Below, piece after piece: positions 18,576 through 27,498 of a stretch of 64,000 nucleotides of DNA. This stretch comes from DATFVJ01 sp963820395 (GTDB lineage Bacteria; Actinomycetota; Actinomycetes; Streptosporangiales; Streptosporangiaceae). A program made the translations under genes and the position numbers. The stretch is from contig CAWGAE010000029.1 in assembly GCA_963820395.1 (NCBI GenBank), positions 115,888-179,887 on the forward strand, written 5' to 3'. The notes beneath the pieces were generated by a model. It was not told the DNA's origin. It did no database searches and was given only the letters and a program-made list of their open reading frames with translations. Position 1 is the first letter of the stretch. Each line of letters begins with the position of its first letter.

Positions 18576-18907
18576 TGCTGTCGGAAATGGATCAGCAGCC
18601 GCACCTCAGGTGCTGGCGATGACCACGCCCATGGATGGCTCCGCGCGCGGGGACCGCGCTGGTATCCCCGTCCACGCGCTGGCCCGGCGCTTCTCGCCGC
18701 AGATGCCCATGCGGGGCATCGCCGTCTACCCGAAGCTCAAGGGACCGCCGTACCCGCGTGCCGGCAACGCGAGATCCCGACGATCAGTAGAATCGAAGCG
18801 CGAGACACCCCTGCGGCGCTGATCCGTAGCTGGCCGGTCCAACTCCCATTGACGATGGGCGAAGCCGTGCGAATGTAGCAATCTCCCTAGCGAAGGGGCG
18901 GCGCGCC
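18576..18907. other. intergenic, no gene recognised
   Basis: 332 bases. A plus-strand 70-codon open frame at 18610-18822 has no ribosome binding site and a shadow-like composition. The promoter of the DUF4232 gene is expected in the less GC-rich part at 18860-18900. Confidence 0.3.
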
Positions 18908-19468
18908 ATGCACCTACCCACTTTCTCCGCCCGGCCGCTGATCGGCGCGGCCGCGATAGCCTGCGTCACAGCGCTGGCAACGGCCGCCGTGCTCACTGCC
19001 ACGACTTTCCCGCTGGCACCTGCTGGAGCAGCCGCCGCGGCCAGCACGCCGAGTTGCACGACAGCCGGGCTCGCCGTCTGGCTGGACACCCAGGGCAACG
19101 GTGCGGCGGGCAGCATCTTCTACAACCTCGAGCTCACCAACATGTCCGGGCACGCGTGCACACTTTCCGGTTATCCACAGGTCTTTGCAATCAACCTCGG
19201 CGGCTACCAGATCGGCCGCGCGGCGTCCCGCAACAGCTCCCCAAGGCCGCGCGTGGTCACACTCGCCCGCGGCGCGACCGCGACCGTCATGCTTCAGATC
19301 CTCGAGGTAGGCAATTTCCCGGGCTCTATCTGCCGCCCGGTGACCGCCGCGGGCCTGCGTGTCTACCCGCCGAATCAGACCGCGTCGAAGGTGATCCCGT
19401 TCCCATTGGGCGCATGCTCACGCACTGGACCCGTCTACCTGAGCGTGCAAGCGGTGCGGAAGGCATAG
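18908..19468 (+). CDS. secreted DUF4232 domain protein
   Basis: 186 residues. A Sec signal peptide spans about 1-43 (hydrophobic stretch AAIACVTALATAAVLTATTF, cleavage near GAAAAAS). The mature part has the DUF4232 hallmarks: an early Cys in TPSCTTAGLAVWL, NLELTNMSGHACTLSGYPQV, a central strand with GATATVMLQI and a last pair of cysteines (SICRPV, GACSRTG). The domain is a beta-sandwich common in actinobacterial envelopes, with no known activity. GGGGCGGCGCGCC precedes the ATG. Confidence 0.85.
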   Translation: MHLPTFSARPLIGAAAIACVTALATAAVLTATTFPLAPAGAAAAASTPSCTTAGLAVWLDTQGNGAAGSIFYNLELTNMSGHACTLSGYPQVFAINLGGYQIGRAASRNSSPRPRVVTLARGATATVMLQILEVGNFPGSICRPVTAAGLRVYPPNQTASKVIPFPLGACSRTGPVYLSVQAVRKA

Positions 19469-19558
19469 GCACGGGGCGGGGCCGGGACGGACCTGCTGTC
19501 AGAAGTGTAGGAACCCGCCTCTGACCTGCTACACGATGCTCGCGTAGCGTGGCACGAC

Positions 19559-20404
19559 ATGATGTCTCGCCATCAGCTCCGGAAGGATAAGGAGGGGCAC
19601 ATCCCCGCGAAGCCGCAGCAGGGAGCCGGGCGATCCGATCCGGAGCCTGAACGGTCCGAGCCGCGGAAGCGGCGCGAAGCCGATGCCAACCGCGAAAAAT
19701 CCCGCGCGGCGCTCCCCATGCGTGAGACAGTCGCCGCAGCGGCCCGCGCGGGAAGCCGCCACGTCTGGCGGATTCTTGCGACCGCCTTCTTGGTGTCCAT
19801 CGCGACAGCGCTGGTGGAGGTCGCCGTCAACGACCTGATCGACCGGACCGACGTGCCGCTGGCGATCCTCGGCGCTCTGAGCGCTTCGGGCGTGAGCATC
19901 CTGGGGACCGTTTTCCTGTCGGGATTCCTCTGCGGGCTCGTGGGCGAGACCGAGCACGGCAAGGAAAGCACCTCTGTCAGGCGCGTCTTGCGCAGACTGC
20001 CATGGTTCCGTCTAGTCTGGGCGGACATCCTGGTGGCCCTGCTCGTCGTCATCGGGCTGATCGCACTGGTAATCCCGGGGCTAGTTGCCATCAACCTGTT
20101 CGCAGTAGTCGGCCCCGTGATCGAGATCGAGAACAGGCCGGTCATCGCTGCCTTGCGACGGTCGGCGCACCTCGTTCGCCAGCACTTCTGGAAGGTAGCG
20201 CTGCTGGCAACGCTACCGGTGATGCTGGCGAGCGAGATTGACAGCATCGGTCCCGACCACCCGACCACCGCGGGGGCGATCCTGGAAGTCCTCGCCATCC
20301 GGGGGCTCGCCGAGGCAGTGGTAGAAGCGGGGATCGGCCTGATGCTGGTGGAACTTGCTTACCGGCTCATCGCCGTGGACCAGTTGGCTCCGGACCGTCC
20401 CTGA
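19559..20404 (+). CDS. multi-pass membrane protein of unknown function
   Basis: 281 residues. The first ~50 are charged and likely cytosolic (many Arg, Lys, Glu). Around four to five hydrophobic segments follow (HVWRILATAFLVSIATALV, ILGTVFLSGFLCGLVG, ILVALLVVIGLIALVIPGLV, VIEIENRPVIAALRRSAHLV as an amphipathic region, FWKVALLATLPVML, and a C-terminal helix). The segment VAINLFAVVGPVIEIENRPV followed by ALRRSAHLV resembles DUF-type GYF-like membrane proteins. Its last 192 bases overlap, on the opposite strand, the open tail of the Fe-S flavoprotein gene. Confidence 0.65.
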   Translation: MMSRHQLRKDKEGHIPAKPQQGAGRSDPEPERSEPRKRREADANREKSRAALPMRETVAAAARAGSRHVWRILATAFLVSIATALVEVAVNDLIDRTDVPLAILGALSASGVSILGTVFLSGFLCGLVGETEHGKESTSVRRVLRRLPWFRLVWADILVALLVVIGLIALVIPGLVAINLFAVVGPVIEIENRPVIAALRRSAHLVRQHFWKVALLATLPVMLASEIDSIGPDHPTTAGAILEVLAIRGLAEAVVEAGIGLMLVELAYRLIAVDQLAPDRP

Positions 20405-22222
20405 TCGCGCCGAACTCCGACCGAGGACGACCGGGGACCTTGCGGTCCCGGTCACGACAGTGTGACTACGAGAGCCACGGCTGGGCCGGGCTTCGAGGAC
20501 GGCGGCGGCCGCCCGGCGGCCCTGGGCCATCGCCTCGGCCACAGTTGAGGGGCCGACGAGCGCGTCGCCGGCTGCCCACAGCCGTTCCTGGAACGGCAGG
20601 GCCGAGGCCGTGAGTCCCACCTCCCTGCCCATGGCGAGCCTGCCCACGGGATTGTGGTGCGCGAACGCCGACGCCGGGCTGGCGAGGACGCCGCTGGCAA
20701 GCCAGCGCCGGTCGGGCAGGCCTTCCGCCCGCCCGACCAGCGGAGTCCCAGGCAGCGCGGTTTCGAAGGCCGGGTCACCACGGTAGCCAAGCGCCATGAC
20801 GACGAGGTCGACGCCGAGAGTCTCGCTATCGCCAGCCGCGAGCTTCGGCCGCTGGCCGGACCGGCTCTGCCGGGTCCGTTTCAGCACGGCGCGACGCACC
20901 CGTCCGTCCACCCCCTCGAGTCGTGCCAACGTGCACAGGAACCGAACCTCCACACCTTCCTGCCGCGCCTCGTCCAGCTCGTCTGGACGCCCGCGGGCAA
21001 AGCGTTCGTCGCGGCGGGCGAGGCACACCGCCCGCAGCCCGAGCCGCCTGGCGGTACGGGCCACGTCCATCGCTGTATTGCCCGATCCCAGCACAAGGAC
21101 CCGCGGTGGGACGGTCTCCTCGCCGCCTGGCGCGATCGGCAGACCGTAGGACTCCCGGCAGCCGGCCGCGTCCCCGTCCTGGAGGGCCGCCTTACCGGCC
21201 TTCAGGAACGACGTCGCGTCGACCACCCCGCCGAGATCGATGCCCGGCACCGACAGCCGCAGCGTCAGGGGCACCCCGTGGGCGAGAATCACGGCATCGT
21301 GCTCGGTACGCAGGCGGTCGAGGTCGCCGGCGCTTATTTGCACGCCGCAGCGCAGGTCGACGCCAGCGGCGGTGAGCTGCCGCCATGGGCGCGCGGCCAC
21401 CGCCGCGGGGAGAATGAAGTCTGGGATGCCCCAGCCGAGCAGGCCGCCGGGCTCGGACTCCTTCTCGAAGACCGTCACGGACGCGCCGGCTTCGACGAGT
21501 TGCCACGCGGCGCCGATCCCGGCGGGTCCGGCACCCACCACCGCCACAGAAAGCCCGGCGCCGCCCACCGAGTTCCGAGCCGCGGGCGGCACTGGGGCAT
21601 GGTCGGCGACGAAGCGTTCGAGCTTCCCGATCGCGACGGGCGTGCCACCCGCGAGCGACCAAGTGCAGGCGCCCTCGCACTGGGCCGCCTGATCGCAGAC
21701 GCGGCTACACACGTCCGGCAGCACCGTGGTCCGGCGGAGCACCTCGTGGGCCGTGACCAGATCGCGGTCGAGCACGGCGCTGATGAATGACGGGATGTCG
21801 TTGTGCGCGGGGCAGCCCCGCACGCACGTGGGGTCCGGGCAGTTTAGGCACCGGCTCGCTTCGGCGAGCGCCTGTTCCCAGGATTCGAAGCCGGTGCGGA
21901 CCTCTTCGCTGTGACCAGTGCGGGCCTTCTCGCTGTGACCAGTAAAGGCCTCACCGGCTGCCGGTCCGGGCTCGGCCCGCTCGGACACCGCCAGCGGCCC
22001 ATCGACCGTGATCGCGCTGAAGGGGCAGGTCCGCTCGCACTGCCGGCACCCGACGCACAACGCGTCATCAGCCACCACGACCCAGCGGCTGGCATCTATC
22101 GCCAGCGCCCCGGGCGGGCAGCGGATTACGCATTCCTGGCAGCCCGCACAACGGTCGGTGAGGACTGTCACGTGCCGCTGACCGGCCGCGGCCGGCGCAT
22201 CGGACCTTCGTGTCAGTCTCAT
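20213..22222 (-). CDS. ferredoxin-domain NAD(P)H oxidoreductase, GltD/NfnB-like
   Basis: 669 residues from the ATG at 22222 (GGAG 6 nt upstream; ATG 22228 and TTG 22234 are alternatives). Domain order: two [4Fe-4S] ferredoxin motifs (CAGCQECVIRCPPGA, CVGCRQCERTCPFSA), a linker with a 24-bp DNA repeat, a GltD-type Cys domain (CLNCPDPTCVRGCPAHNDIP and CSRVCDQAAQCEGAC), FAD site VAVVGAGPAGIGAAWQL, NAD(P) site VLVLGSGNTAMDVARTA and final LWAAGDALVGPSTVAEAM. It would pass electrons between NAD(P)H and ferredoxin or the adjacent Fe-S membrane protein. The family normally ends soon after AAAAVLEARP; here ~65 low-similarity residues follow and run antisense into the neighbouring gene. Confidence 0.82.
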   Translation of the reverse strand: MRLTRRSDAPAAAGQRHVTVLTDRCAGCQECVIRCPPGALAIDASRWVVVADDALCVGCRQCERTCPFSAITVDGPLAVSERAEPGPAAGEAFTGHSEKARTGHSEEVRTGFESWEQALAEASRCLNCPDPTCVRGCPAHNDIPSFISAVLDRDLVTAHEVLRRTTVLPDVCSRVCDQAAQCEGACTWSLAGGTPVAIGKLERFVADHAPVPPAARNSVGGAGLSVAVVGAGPAGIGAAWQLVEAGASVTVFEKESEPGGLLGWGIPDFILPAAVAARPWRQLTAAGVDLRCGVQISAGDLDRLRTEHDAVILAHGVPLTLRLSVPGIDLGGVVDATSFLKAGKAALQDGDAAGCRESYGLPIAPGGEETVPPRVLVLGSGNTAMDVARTARRLGLRAVCLARRDERFARGRPDELDEARQEGVEVRFLCTLARLEGVDGRVRRAVLKRTRQSRSGQRPKLAAGDSETLGVDLVVMALGYRGDPAFETALPGTPLVGRAEGLPDRRWLASGVLASPASAFAHHNPVGRLAMGREVGLTASALPFQERLWAAGDALVGPSTVAEAMAQGRRAAAAVLEARPSRGSRSHTVVTGTARSPVVLGRSSARSGTVRSQLVHGDEPVSKFHQHQADPRFYHCLGEPPDGEDFQDRPRGGRVVGTDAVNLARQHHR
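21894..21941. repeat. two 24-bp in-frame repeats in the flavoprotein linker
   Basis: GTGCGGACCTCTTCGCTGTG-type 24-bp units occur twice in tandem, encoding TGHSEKAR and TGHSEEVR between the ferredoxin and GltD-type domains. A partial third copy follows at 21942-21953. Confidence 0.8.
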
Positions 22223-23819
22223 GGTCATCTCCAATTAAGTCCGCTGCCTGTATCAACACGAAGAGCACCGCCGCGGCGACGCCGCAGCTGAGCACGAGGC
22301 CGAGAGTGGCAACGCGGACGCCGGTGGCGCTCCGGCTCACGGGCACGATCTCACGGCTCCCGATCCGCCACACCGACCACAGCGCGGCGAGGGTACCGAG
22401 GGCCATGACGGCAACCTGAGCGATCACGATGCGGGGATCGGAAAGCATCCGCACCGTGAACAAAGACGAGTGGATTGCCGAGGAGGAGCCGAACATCCGC
22501 TGCACCGAGGGGATCAGCCGGGGTGAATAGTGGCAGAACTTCGGCAGCATGCGGGCGAAGTAGTCCGCGCCCACGACGGGGATGAGCCCGTAGCTGATCG
22601 GCAGGAAGTAGGCCCGGAACCGTGACCCGCGGTCCAGGAAACTACCTTTGGCCGTGAAGTCGAGGTCCCTGCGGGCGAATAGCTTGCCGATCCCCCACAC
22701 CGCACCGGCGGTCGCGAGGGCGAGCAGCCCGATGAGGCCGACATAGGCGACCGGGTCCGGGTAGTGCGGGAAATGCAGCGCGGTGTTCAGCCAGTCATCG
22801 ACGTTCGCGTAGCGGTTCGTGGCGTTGATCTGCTGGTAGAGGACCAGGCCCCACAGCAGGGCGATGGCCCAGGCGACATCGGCCCGGCGTCGTCGAGGCG
22901 CGGTCACGGACGTGAGCGGCTTCTGCAGGAACAGCCCGACGTTGCCTTCCGGGCAGGCCTTGTAGCACTCCGAGCACAGGCCGCAGTACAGGTTCGAGTC
23001 GGCGCTGGCGGGCCACGTGTACCAGGGGCAGCCAAAGCCGTTCTCGCCGCCGCGCATGCAGTCCTTGGTCTGGCAGGTCAGGCAGACCTCGCGGTCTCTC
23101 GCGCGGAAGCCGGCCACCGGTCCCATCGAGCCGACCGACCCGATGAGCGTGGTCAGCGGGCACAAATACCGGCAGAACGTCCGCCGCTCGAAGACGAGGA
23201 AGAAGATCAGCGCGGACCCGACGATACCCGCGACCATCCAGCTCGTGTCGGCCGGATCGCCGGGGCCGGCGATGTTGAAGAACTCCTCGATCCAGGTCAG
23301 CGCGAGAAACGTGGCCACCGGAAGCAGGAAGCCGTAACGGGCGAGTGGCTCTGGGAACTTGCGCCCGAGGCCGAGTGTCTGCTGCGTGCGACGCCAGAAG
23401 GTGCGCCGCTGCACCCACTCGGCAAGACCGCCGAACGGGCACATGGCGCACCATGCCCGCCCGACAGCCAGCATCATCACGAAGACCAGGGCGGCCCAGA
23501 TGTACCACGTGATGACAGTGCCGAAGTTGAGCCCGGGGACGGCGGTTCCCAGCAGGCCCACCAAGATCACCGCCCAGAAGATGATCTGGCAGGGCAGGAT
23601 GAGCAGGAACTGGAAGCGCCGGCTCCGCACGAGCCGGGCGATCCTCGGGTCCGCGGTGATGTCCCAGCCCCGCGGCGGGTCCGACGGGCCGAAACGATCC
23701 TCGATACCCACCCGGTCCGGCTCGCGCAGGCGGATTGCGACTGCCACGGGCTCGGCTGTGATGAATGACCCGTTGACGCCGTCCGGACGGGTCCCGGTAG
23801 GGCTTTCAAATGTGGCCAT
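22068..23819 (-). CDS. NosR/NapH-like polyferredoxin membrane protein
   Basis: 583 residues. Several transmembrane helices alternate with Cys motifs: WCAMCPFGGLAEW, CRYLCPLTTLIG, CLTCQTKDCMRGG with GCPWYTW, and CGLCSECYKACPEGNVG. This arrangement matches the 4Fe-4S membrane part of NosR, NapH and CcoG proteins, which carry electrons between quinol and a redox partner. A further helix pair and RMLSDPRIVIAQVAVMALGT follow. Its last ~50 codons overlap the start of the ferredoxin-flavoprotein in another frame, and that tail (after DLIGDDHETD) has no family resemblance. No ribosome binding site precedes the ATG; a leaderless transcript is possible. Confidence 0.82.
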   Translation of the reverse strand: MATFESPTGTRPDGVNGSFITAEPVAVAIRLREPDRVGIEDRFGPSDPPRGWDITADPRIARLVRSRRFQFLLILPCQIIFWAVILVGLLGTAVPGLNFGTVITWYIWAALVFVMMLAVGRAWCAMCPFGGLAEWVQRRTFWRRTQQTLGLGRKFPEPLARYGFLLPVATFLALTWIEEFFNIAGPGDPADTSWMVAGIVGSALIFFLVFERRTFCRYLCPLTTLIGSVGSMGPVAGFRARDREVCLTCQTKDCMRGGENGFGCPWYTWPASADSNLYCGLCSECYKACPEGNVGLFLQKPLTSVTAPRRRRADVAWAIALLWGLVLYQQINATNRYANVDDWLNTALHFPHYPDPVAYVGLIGLLALATAGAVWGIGKLFARRDLDFTAKGSFLDRGSRFRAYFLPISYGLIPVVGADYFARMLPKFCHYSPRLIPSVQRMFGSSSAIHSSLFTVRMLSDPRIVIAQVAVMALGTLAALWSVWRIGSREIVPVSRSATGVRVATLGLVLSCGVAAAVLFVLIQAADLIGDDHETDTKVRCAGRGRSAARDSPHRPLCGLPGMRNPLPARGAGDRCQPLGRGG

Positions 23820-23985
23820 GAAACAAATATGTCAGGGGCGATCACAACGCTCCAGAGCAGAAAGTCACCAATCCTATGGGGACCAACTTCCCACATTTGC
23901 GCTGCCCGGAGAACTCATCTGGCAAGGTTTGAACGCGCCCGGTATCCGGTGAGCGGAATCGACTGTATTATCCTCTTGTAACCCA

Positions 23986-24002
23986 TCTTTCAGTATGAAA
24001 GA
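23986..24002. promoter_or_regulatory. candidate operator, perfect inverted repeat
   Basis: TCTTTCA-GTA-TGAAAGA is a perfect 7-bp inverted repeat in an AT-rich stretch, 167 nt upstream of the Fe-S membrane protein start. It could bind a dimeric regulator. The assignment rests on symmetry and position only. Confidence 0.35.
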
Positions 24003-24881
24003 CGAATAATGATATAAACGCGAAATTACCAGATAAAGTCCCGGCGCCAGGCCGGACAGGACGCTGCAGGGGACGAGGGCTCAAACACGAGGCGGCCGAG
24101 CCTTTCGTATCTGGTGGGCCAGCAAGCATCATGGGACAAGGTCATCAAGATCATCCAGGCATGGCGACGATACCGTTCGAGAGTCGGACCGGGAGCCCCG
24201 GACCCCAGATGCCTCGAGCGACACCAGGCCAACCTCACGCCTTCGCGGGCGGGCACCCCAGCGTAGCCGTTAAGGATCTGCCGTCGCGGCGCTATTTGAT
24301 CCGATGTCGGCCGGTCCACCGCGTCGTTTGCGGGTCCCGCCGTTACCGGCGGCGGACGCCGGGCCGAGCCGCCGCGACCGCCCGGGCGGGGTACCGGCGC
24401 CAGGCCAACGAGGCTGGTATGCCGCGGCTAGCCGATGGAATTCATGAGCTCGCGCGGCAGGCCGGCTGGCATCCGGTGGGCAGTCGCCCTCCCAGTGAGC
24501 CGCGCAAGGAGGACCCTCCCAGTGAGCCGCGCAAGGAGGAACGGAGCCCGGGATCACCCGCGGGTGGCGACATTCGCCGAACTCGACCTGTCCGGCGACC
24601 GTCCCGCCGTGGCGCCTCCGCAGTGATCATCTTTCGTCCTGGTAGTGATCATCTTTCTGCGGAGCACGTCCTGACCAGCGAAGCCGAGCTAAGTCCCGCT
24701 GCGCGCCGGTTTCGACCCAGACACCGCGACCGCCGCCGTGCGACTGGATGACGCCCTTGCGGTCGCGGCTAGCTGGGTCCGGGTTACCAGATGTGGACAG
24801 TATTCGGAACGCCCGGATGCCCGGCCGCCGGGTAGCGTAGCACCCAATGAACACCCGCCTGCGTGCGAAGGGTTGCCCGTC
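24003..24881. other. long intergenic with repeats, possible IS end
   Basis: No intact gene is seen in 879 bases. A 27-bp unit (CCTCCCAGTGAGCCGCGCAA and following bases) is repeated twice at about 24490-24543. TGATCATCTTTC occurs twice, 22 nt apart (24623-24655), on either side of CGTCCTGGTAG; such paired motifs resemble the multiple terminal repeats of IS21-type elements. The minus-strand frame entering this motif from 25049 looks like an IS end rather than a gene. All of this is inference. Confidence 0.35.
24490..24543. repeat. 27-bp unit repeated twice
   Basis: Two exact copies of a 27-bp unit beginning CCTCCCAGTGAGCCGCGCAA sit head to tail in the long gap after the Fe-S operon. Confidence 0.8.
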
Positions 24882-25088
24882 ATGGCTGTCAAGGTCTTTC
24901 TCGGCGGCGCTTCGGCGGCCCAGAACACGGTAATCTACGAAGAAGCGGATGCCTTCAGTGTCACCGCTGCCGGTTTCCTGCTTATCCAGCGTAAGCACTC
25001 TGGAGAACAGAAGGACCTCGCGGTCTTCGCGCCGCGCGCGTGGCTGCACGCGGAAGTGGTCCTGGAGGCGCAGCCAGGTTCGCGCTGA
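24882..25088 (+). CDS. small hypothetical protein
   Basis: 68 residues beginning MAVKVFLGGASAAQNTVIYE. It has a beta-strand pattern, with AAGFLLIQRK and DLAVFAPRAWLHAEVVLE, and no signal peptide. GAAGGG lies about 11 nt before the ATG. The composition is that of a real gene, and the size and fold recall small actinobacterial proteins of unknown role. It precedes a VOC-family gene by 123 bases on the same strand. Confidence 0.5.
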   Translation: MAVKVFLGGASAAQNTVIYEEADAFSVTAAGFLLIQRKHSGEQKDLAVFAPRAWLHAEVVLEAQPGSR

Positions 25089-25211
25089 CCTATCCGGTAC
25101 CCTGCCCTTCGCTGTCGATGATGTGCTGTGCGGCCTGTCGCCGCGCTCCAGGCCCCGGCGTCAAGTGCGGCGCTGAGCGCGGTGCCGCGTCGCGTTCTTA
25201 GGCTGGCGAAC

Positions 25212-25601
25212 ATGACCCGCATTGGTTATGTCATTGTCTACGTCTCCGATCTCACCGCCTCCATCGCGTTCTACCGGGATGTGCTGGGGCTGCCGTTCAA
25301 GTTCGAGGATGCGGGATACGCCGAATTCGCCACCGAAGGAACGCGGTTTGCCCTGTATGAACGGCGCCGGGCGGAGTGGCTGACGGCCGGTCCGGTGGTG
25401 CCCGGGCCGGCGGCGGAGGTCGTGATCGTCGTCGACGACGTGGACGCCCGCGCGGAGCTGCTCGCGGCGCGGGGCGCACGGGTGCTCAGCGGGCCCCAGA
25501 ACCGACCTTGGGGCCACCGGACGCTGCACTTGGCCGATCCGGATGGGTTTGTGGTGGAACTCGCGCAGGAGATCCCCCGCCGCCGCCTCCGGGCGCGCTG
25601 A
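25212..25601 (+). CDS. VOC (glyoxalase/dioxygenase superfamily) protein
   Basis: 129 residues, a single two-module vicinal-oxygen-chelate domain. GYVIVYVSDLTASIAFYRDV is the first beta-alpha module and EVVIVVDDVDARAELLAARG the second. The strand HRTLHLADPDGFVVELAQE carries the Glu expected as a metal or ligand contact. Typical activities are glyoxalase I, antibiotic binding and extradiol dioxygenase, but the protein could also be a binding protein only. The start ATG 25212 was chosen because upstream in-frame sequence lacks domain character. Confidence 0.85.
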   Translation: MTRIGYVIVYVSDLTASIAFYRDVLGLPFKFEDAGYAEFATEGTRFALYERRRAEWLTAGPVVPGPAAEVVIVVDDVDARAELLAARGARVLSGPQNRPWGHRTLHLADPDGFVVELAQEIPRRRLRAR

Positions 25602-25839
25602 CGTTGCCGTCTACACCGGTGCGGTCCTCTCAGCAGGCTGCGTGTCCTGCGGCTGTGGCCGCCCGCTCCCGTCAACTCGCCGAATGCATGGGCGAAAACG
25701 ACACCACGTGCGGGTCTTTCATCTGCCGGAAGGAGAACTCGGCATCGGACTGGGAGCGGTAGCCGGCGACCACGTCGGTGACCGGCCAGTCGTAGTGGTC
25801 GGTGATCACATATAGGGACAACCGCGGCCGCTGGCGTGG

Positions 25840-27402
25840 CTAGCTGACGAGGTGACCGGGGAACTCGGTTGTCAGGGGCTTGCCTTCACGCCAAGTGATG
25901 ACTCCGTTCACGATCACCAGGACCACTCCGGTCGCCTGCTCGAGGGGAGCGTCGTAGGTGGCACGGGCGGTGATCCCGGCGGGGCCGATGACGGCGATGT
26001 CGGCCGCCATGCCGGGTGCCAGCCGCCCGCGGTCGTGCAGGCCGTAGGTGTCGGCGGCGCGCGCGGCCAGGTGACGGGCGAGCTGCTGGTATCCGGTCTC
26101 GGGCCCGCTCGCCAGGTAGTAGCCGGCGAGACGGGCGAACGCGGCGTATCCGCGCGGATGTGGGTGCTGGCCCTGGTAGATGCCGTCCGAACCGGCGCAG
26201 TGCCGTTCGCCGGTCGCCAGCCAGGCCAGGTCGTCGCAGGTGAGCGCGGGCCGGTCGAGGTGCGCGCCCACCTTTAGATCCGCGCTGACCAGCAGGTCCA
26301 GGACCCACTCGCCTGCTGGCCGTGCGCTCCGCGTCGCGGCCTGCGTGATGGTTTGCCCGGCGAACTCGGCGGTGTCGGCGGGCAGGCAGCCAAGCGTGAG
26401 GCCGTCCAGGTATTCGCGGGTGTATTTCTCGCCAGCGAGGAGGGCCGACCGCTGGCGCGGGTCGGTGAGCGCGGCGAGCGTGTGCTCGGGACCGTCGGCC
26501 TGCAGGTCGAACGGGAGCAGGAGCATCGCCAGGATCGTGCTCGACTTACAGTAGGGGTACATGTCGTACGTGATGCCAACATCGGCGGCCTCGGCGCGCC
26601 GGAAGGCGGTCTCGATGTCGGCGGGCGGGCCCCATAGATGGCTCGCGTGCACCCGGATGCCGGCGGTGCGTCCGACCGCCACGAGTTCGTCCAGGCCGGC
26701 CAGGACTTCCGGGCCATAGCCGCGAAGGTGTGAGACGTAGGGGCGTCCGGCCGCAGCCAGCGGGCCGGCCATGTCGGCGATCTCGCCGATGTCACCGAAC
26801 CGGCTGGGCAGGTAGTCAAGGCCGCTGGACAGCCCGACCGCCCCGTCCGCGAGCGCGTTCTCCACCTCCCGCCGCGCGGCGGCCCTCTGGTGCTGGCCGA
26901 GGGGCCCTCGCATCATGCTGGCGATGTTGTGCCGGATCGTGCCTTGGGAGGCCAGCACGGCGACGTTCTGGCTCAGCTTCCCGGCCAGCGCGTCGCGGTA
27001 CCCAGCGACACTGAGGTCGCGGGCTGGTGCCAGGGTGCCGTTCACCGGCGCGAAGTAGCGGTTCAGGTACCGGGCGGTGTCTCGGGCGGCGCCGATCCAC
27101 GATTGGCCGTCCTGGCCGACGACCAGGGTCGTGACACCCTGGGCGAGCGCGCCGTCAACCCGGCCACTGGCCAGCAGCGGTCCCTCGGCGTGGACGTGCG
27201 CGTCGATGAAGCCGGGGCAGATCACGCTGCCCGGTTCCAGGTCGATCACATCGCAGCCAGTCGGAAGGATTCTGGTGGCGCCGACCGACGCGATCACCGT
27301 ACCGTCGATGAGGACATCGGCACGCCGCGCCGTGGCAGCGATCCCGTCGGCCACCAGGCCACCCCGGAGCAGCATCATTGCGGTCACAGGTTCACTTCCC
27401 AT
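25840..27402 (-). CDS. D-aminoacylase / N-acyl-D-amino-acid deacylase-like amidohydrolase
   Basis: 520 residues from 27402 (MGSEPVTAMM); ATG 27378 is an alternative and an upstream extension to 27480 is unlikely. The amidohydrolase metal motif is CPGFIDAHVHAEG; further metal-site candidates are PYVSHLRGYG, RVHASHLWGP and the Asp in CAGSDGIYQGQH. The C-terminal beta domain ends with GMAADIAVIGP and VLVIVNGVITWREG, as in D-aminoacylases and dihydropyrimidinases. It would hydrolyse an N-acyl amino acid or cyclic amide in the cytosol. It is divergent from the beta-hydroxyacid dehydrogenase gene, with a ~96-base shared promoter region. Confidence 0.85.
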   Translation of the reverse strand: MGSEPVTAMMLLRGGLVADGIAATARRADVLIDGTVIASVGATRILPTGCDVIDLEPGSVICPGFIDAHVHAEGPLLASGRVDGALAQGVTTLVVGQDGQSWIGAARDTARYLNRYFAPVNGTLAPARDLSVAGYRDALAGKLSQNVAVLASQGTIRHNIASMMRGPLGQHQRAAARREVENALADGAVGLSSGLDYLPSRFGDIGEIADMAGPLAAAGRPYVSHLRGYGPEVLAGLDELVAVGRTAGIRVHASHLWGPPADIETAFRRAEAADVGITYDMYPYCKSSTILAMLLLPFDLQADGPEHTLAALTDPRQRSALLAGEKYTREYLDGLTLGCLPADTAEFAGQTITQAATRSARPAGEWVLDLLVSADLKVGAHLDRPALTCDDLAWLATGERHCAGSDGIYQGQHPHPRGYAAFARLAGYYLASGPETGYQQLARHLAARAADTYGLHDRGRLAPGMAADIAVIGPAGITARATYDAPLEQATGVVLVIVNGVITWREGKPLTTEFPGHLVS

Positions 27403-27498
27403 CCCTCCCTGTTCCGCCAGGCCCTGCCGCGCGTCCAAACAGAAAATCTGCCTGCGGCTCCGCCGAGCGCCGGCCGCCAAAGGGGAAGGACCTTAAAC

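Noticed and set aside
20654..21790. 378-residue plus-strand frame antisense to the Fe-S flavoprotein
   Set aside because: Typical high-GC antisense shadow of a gene with clear FAD and Cys motifs.
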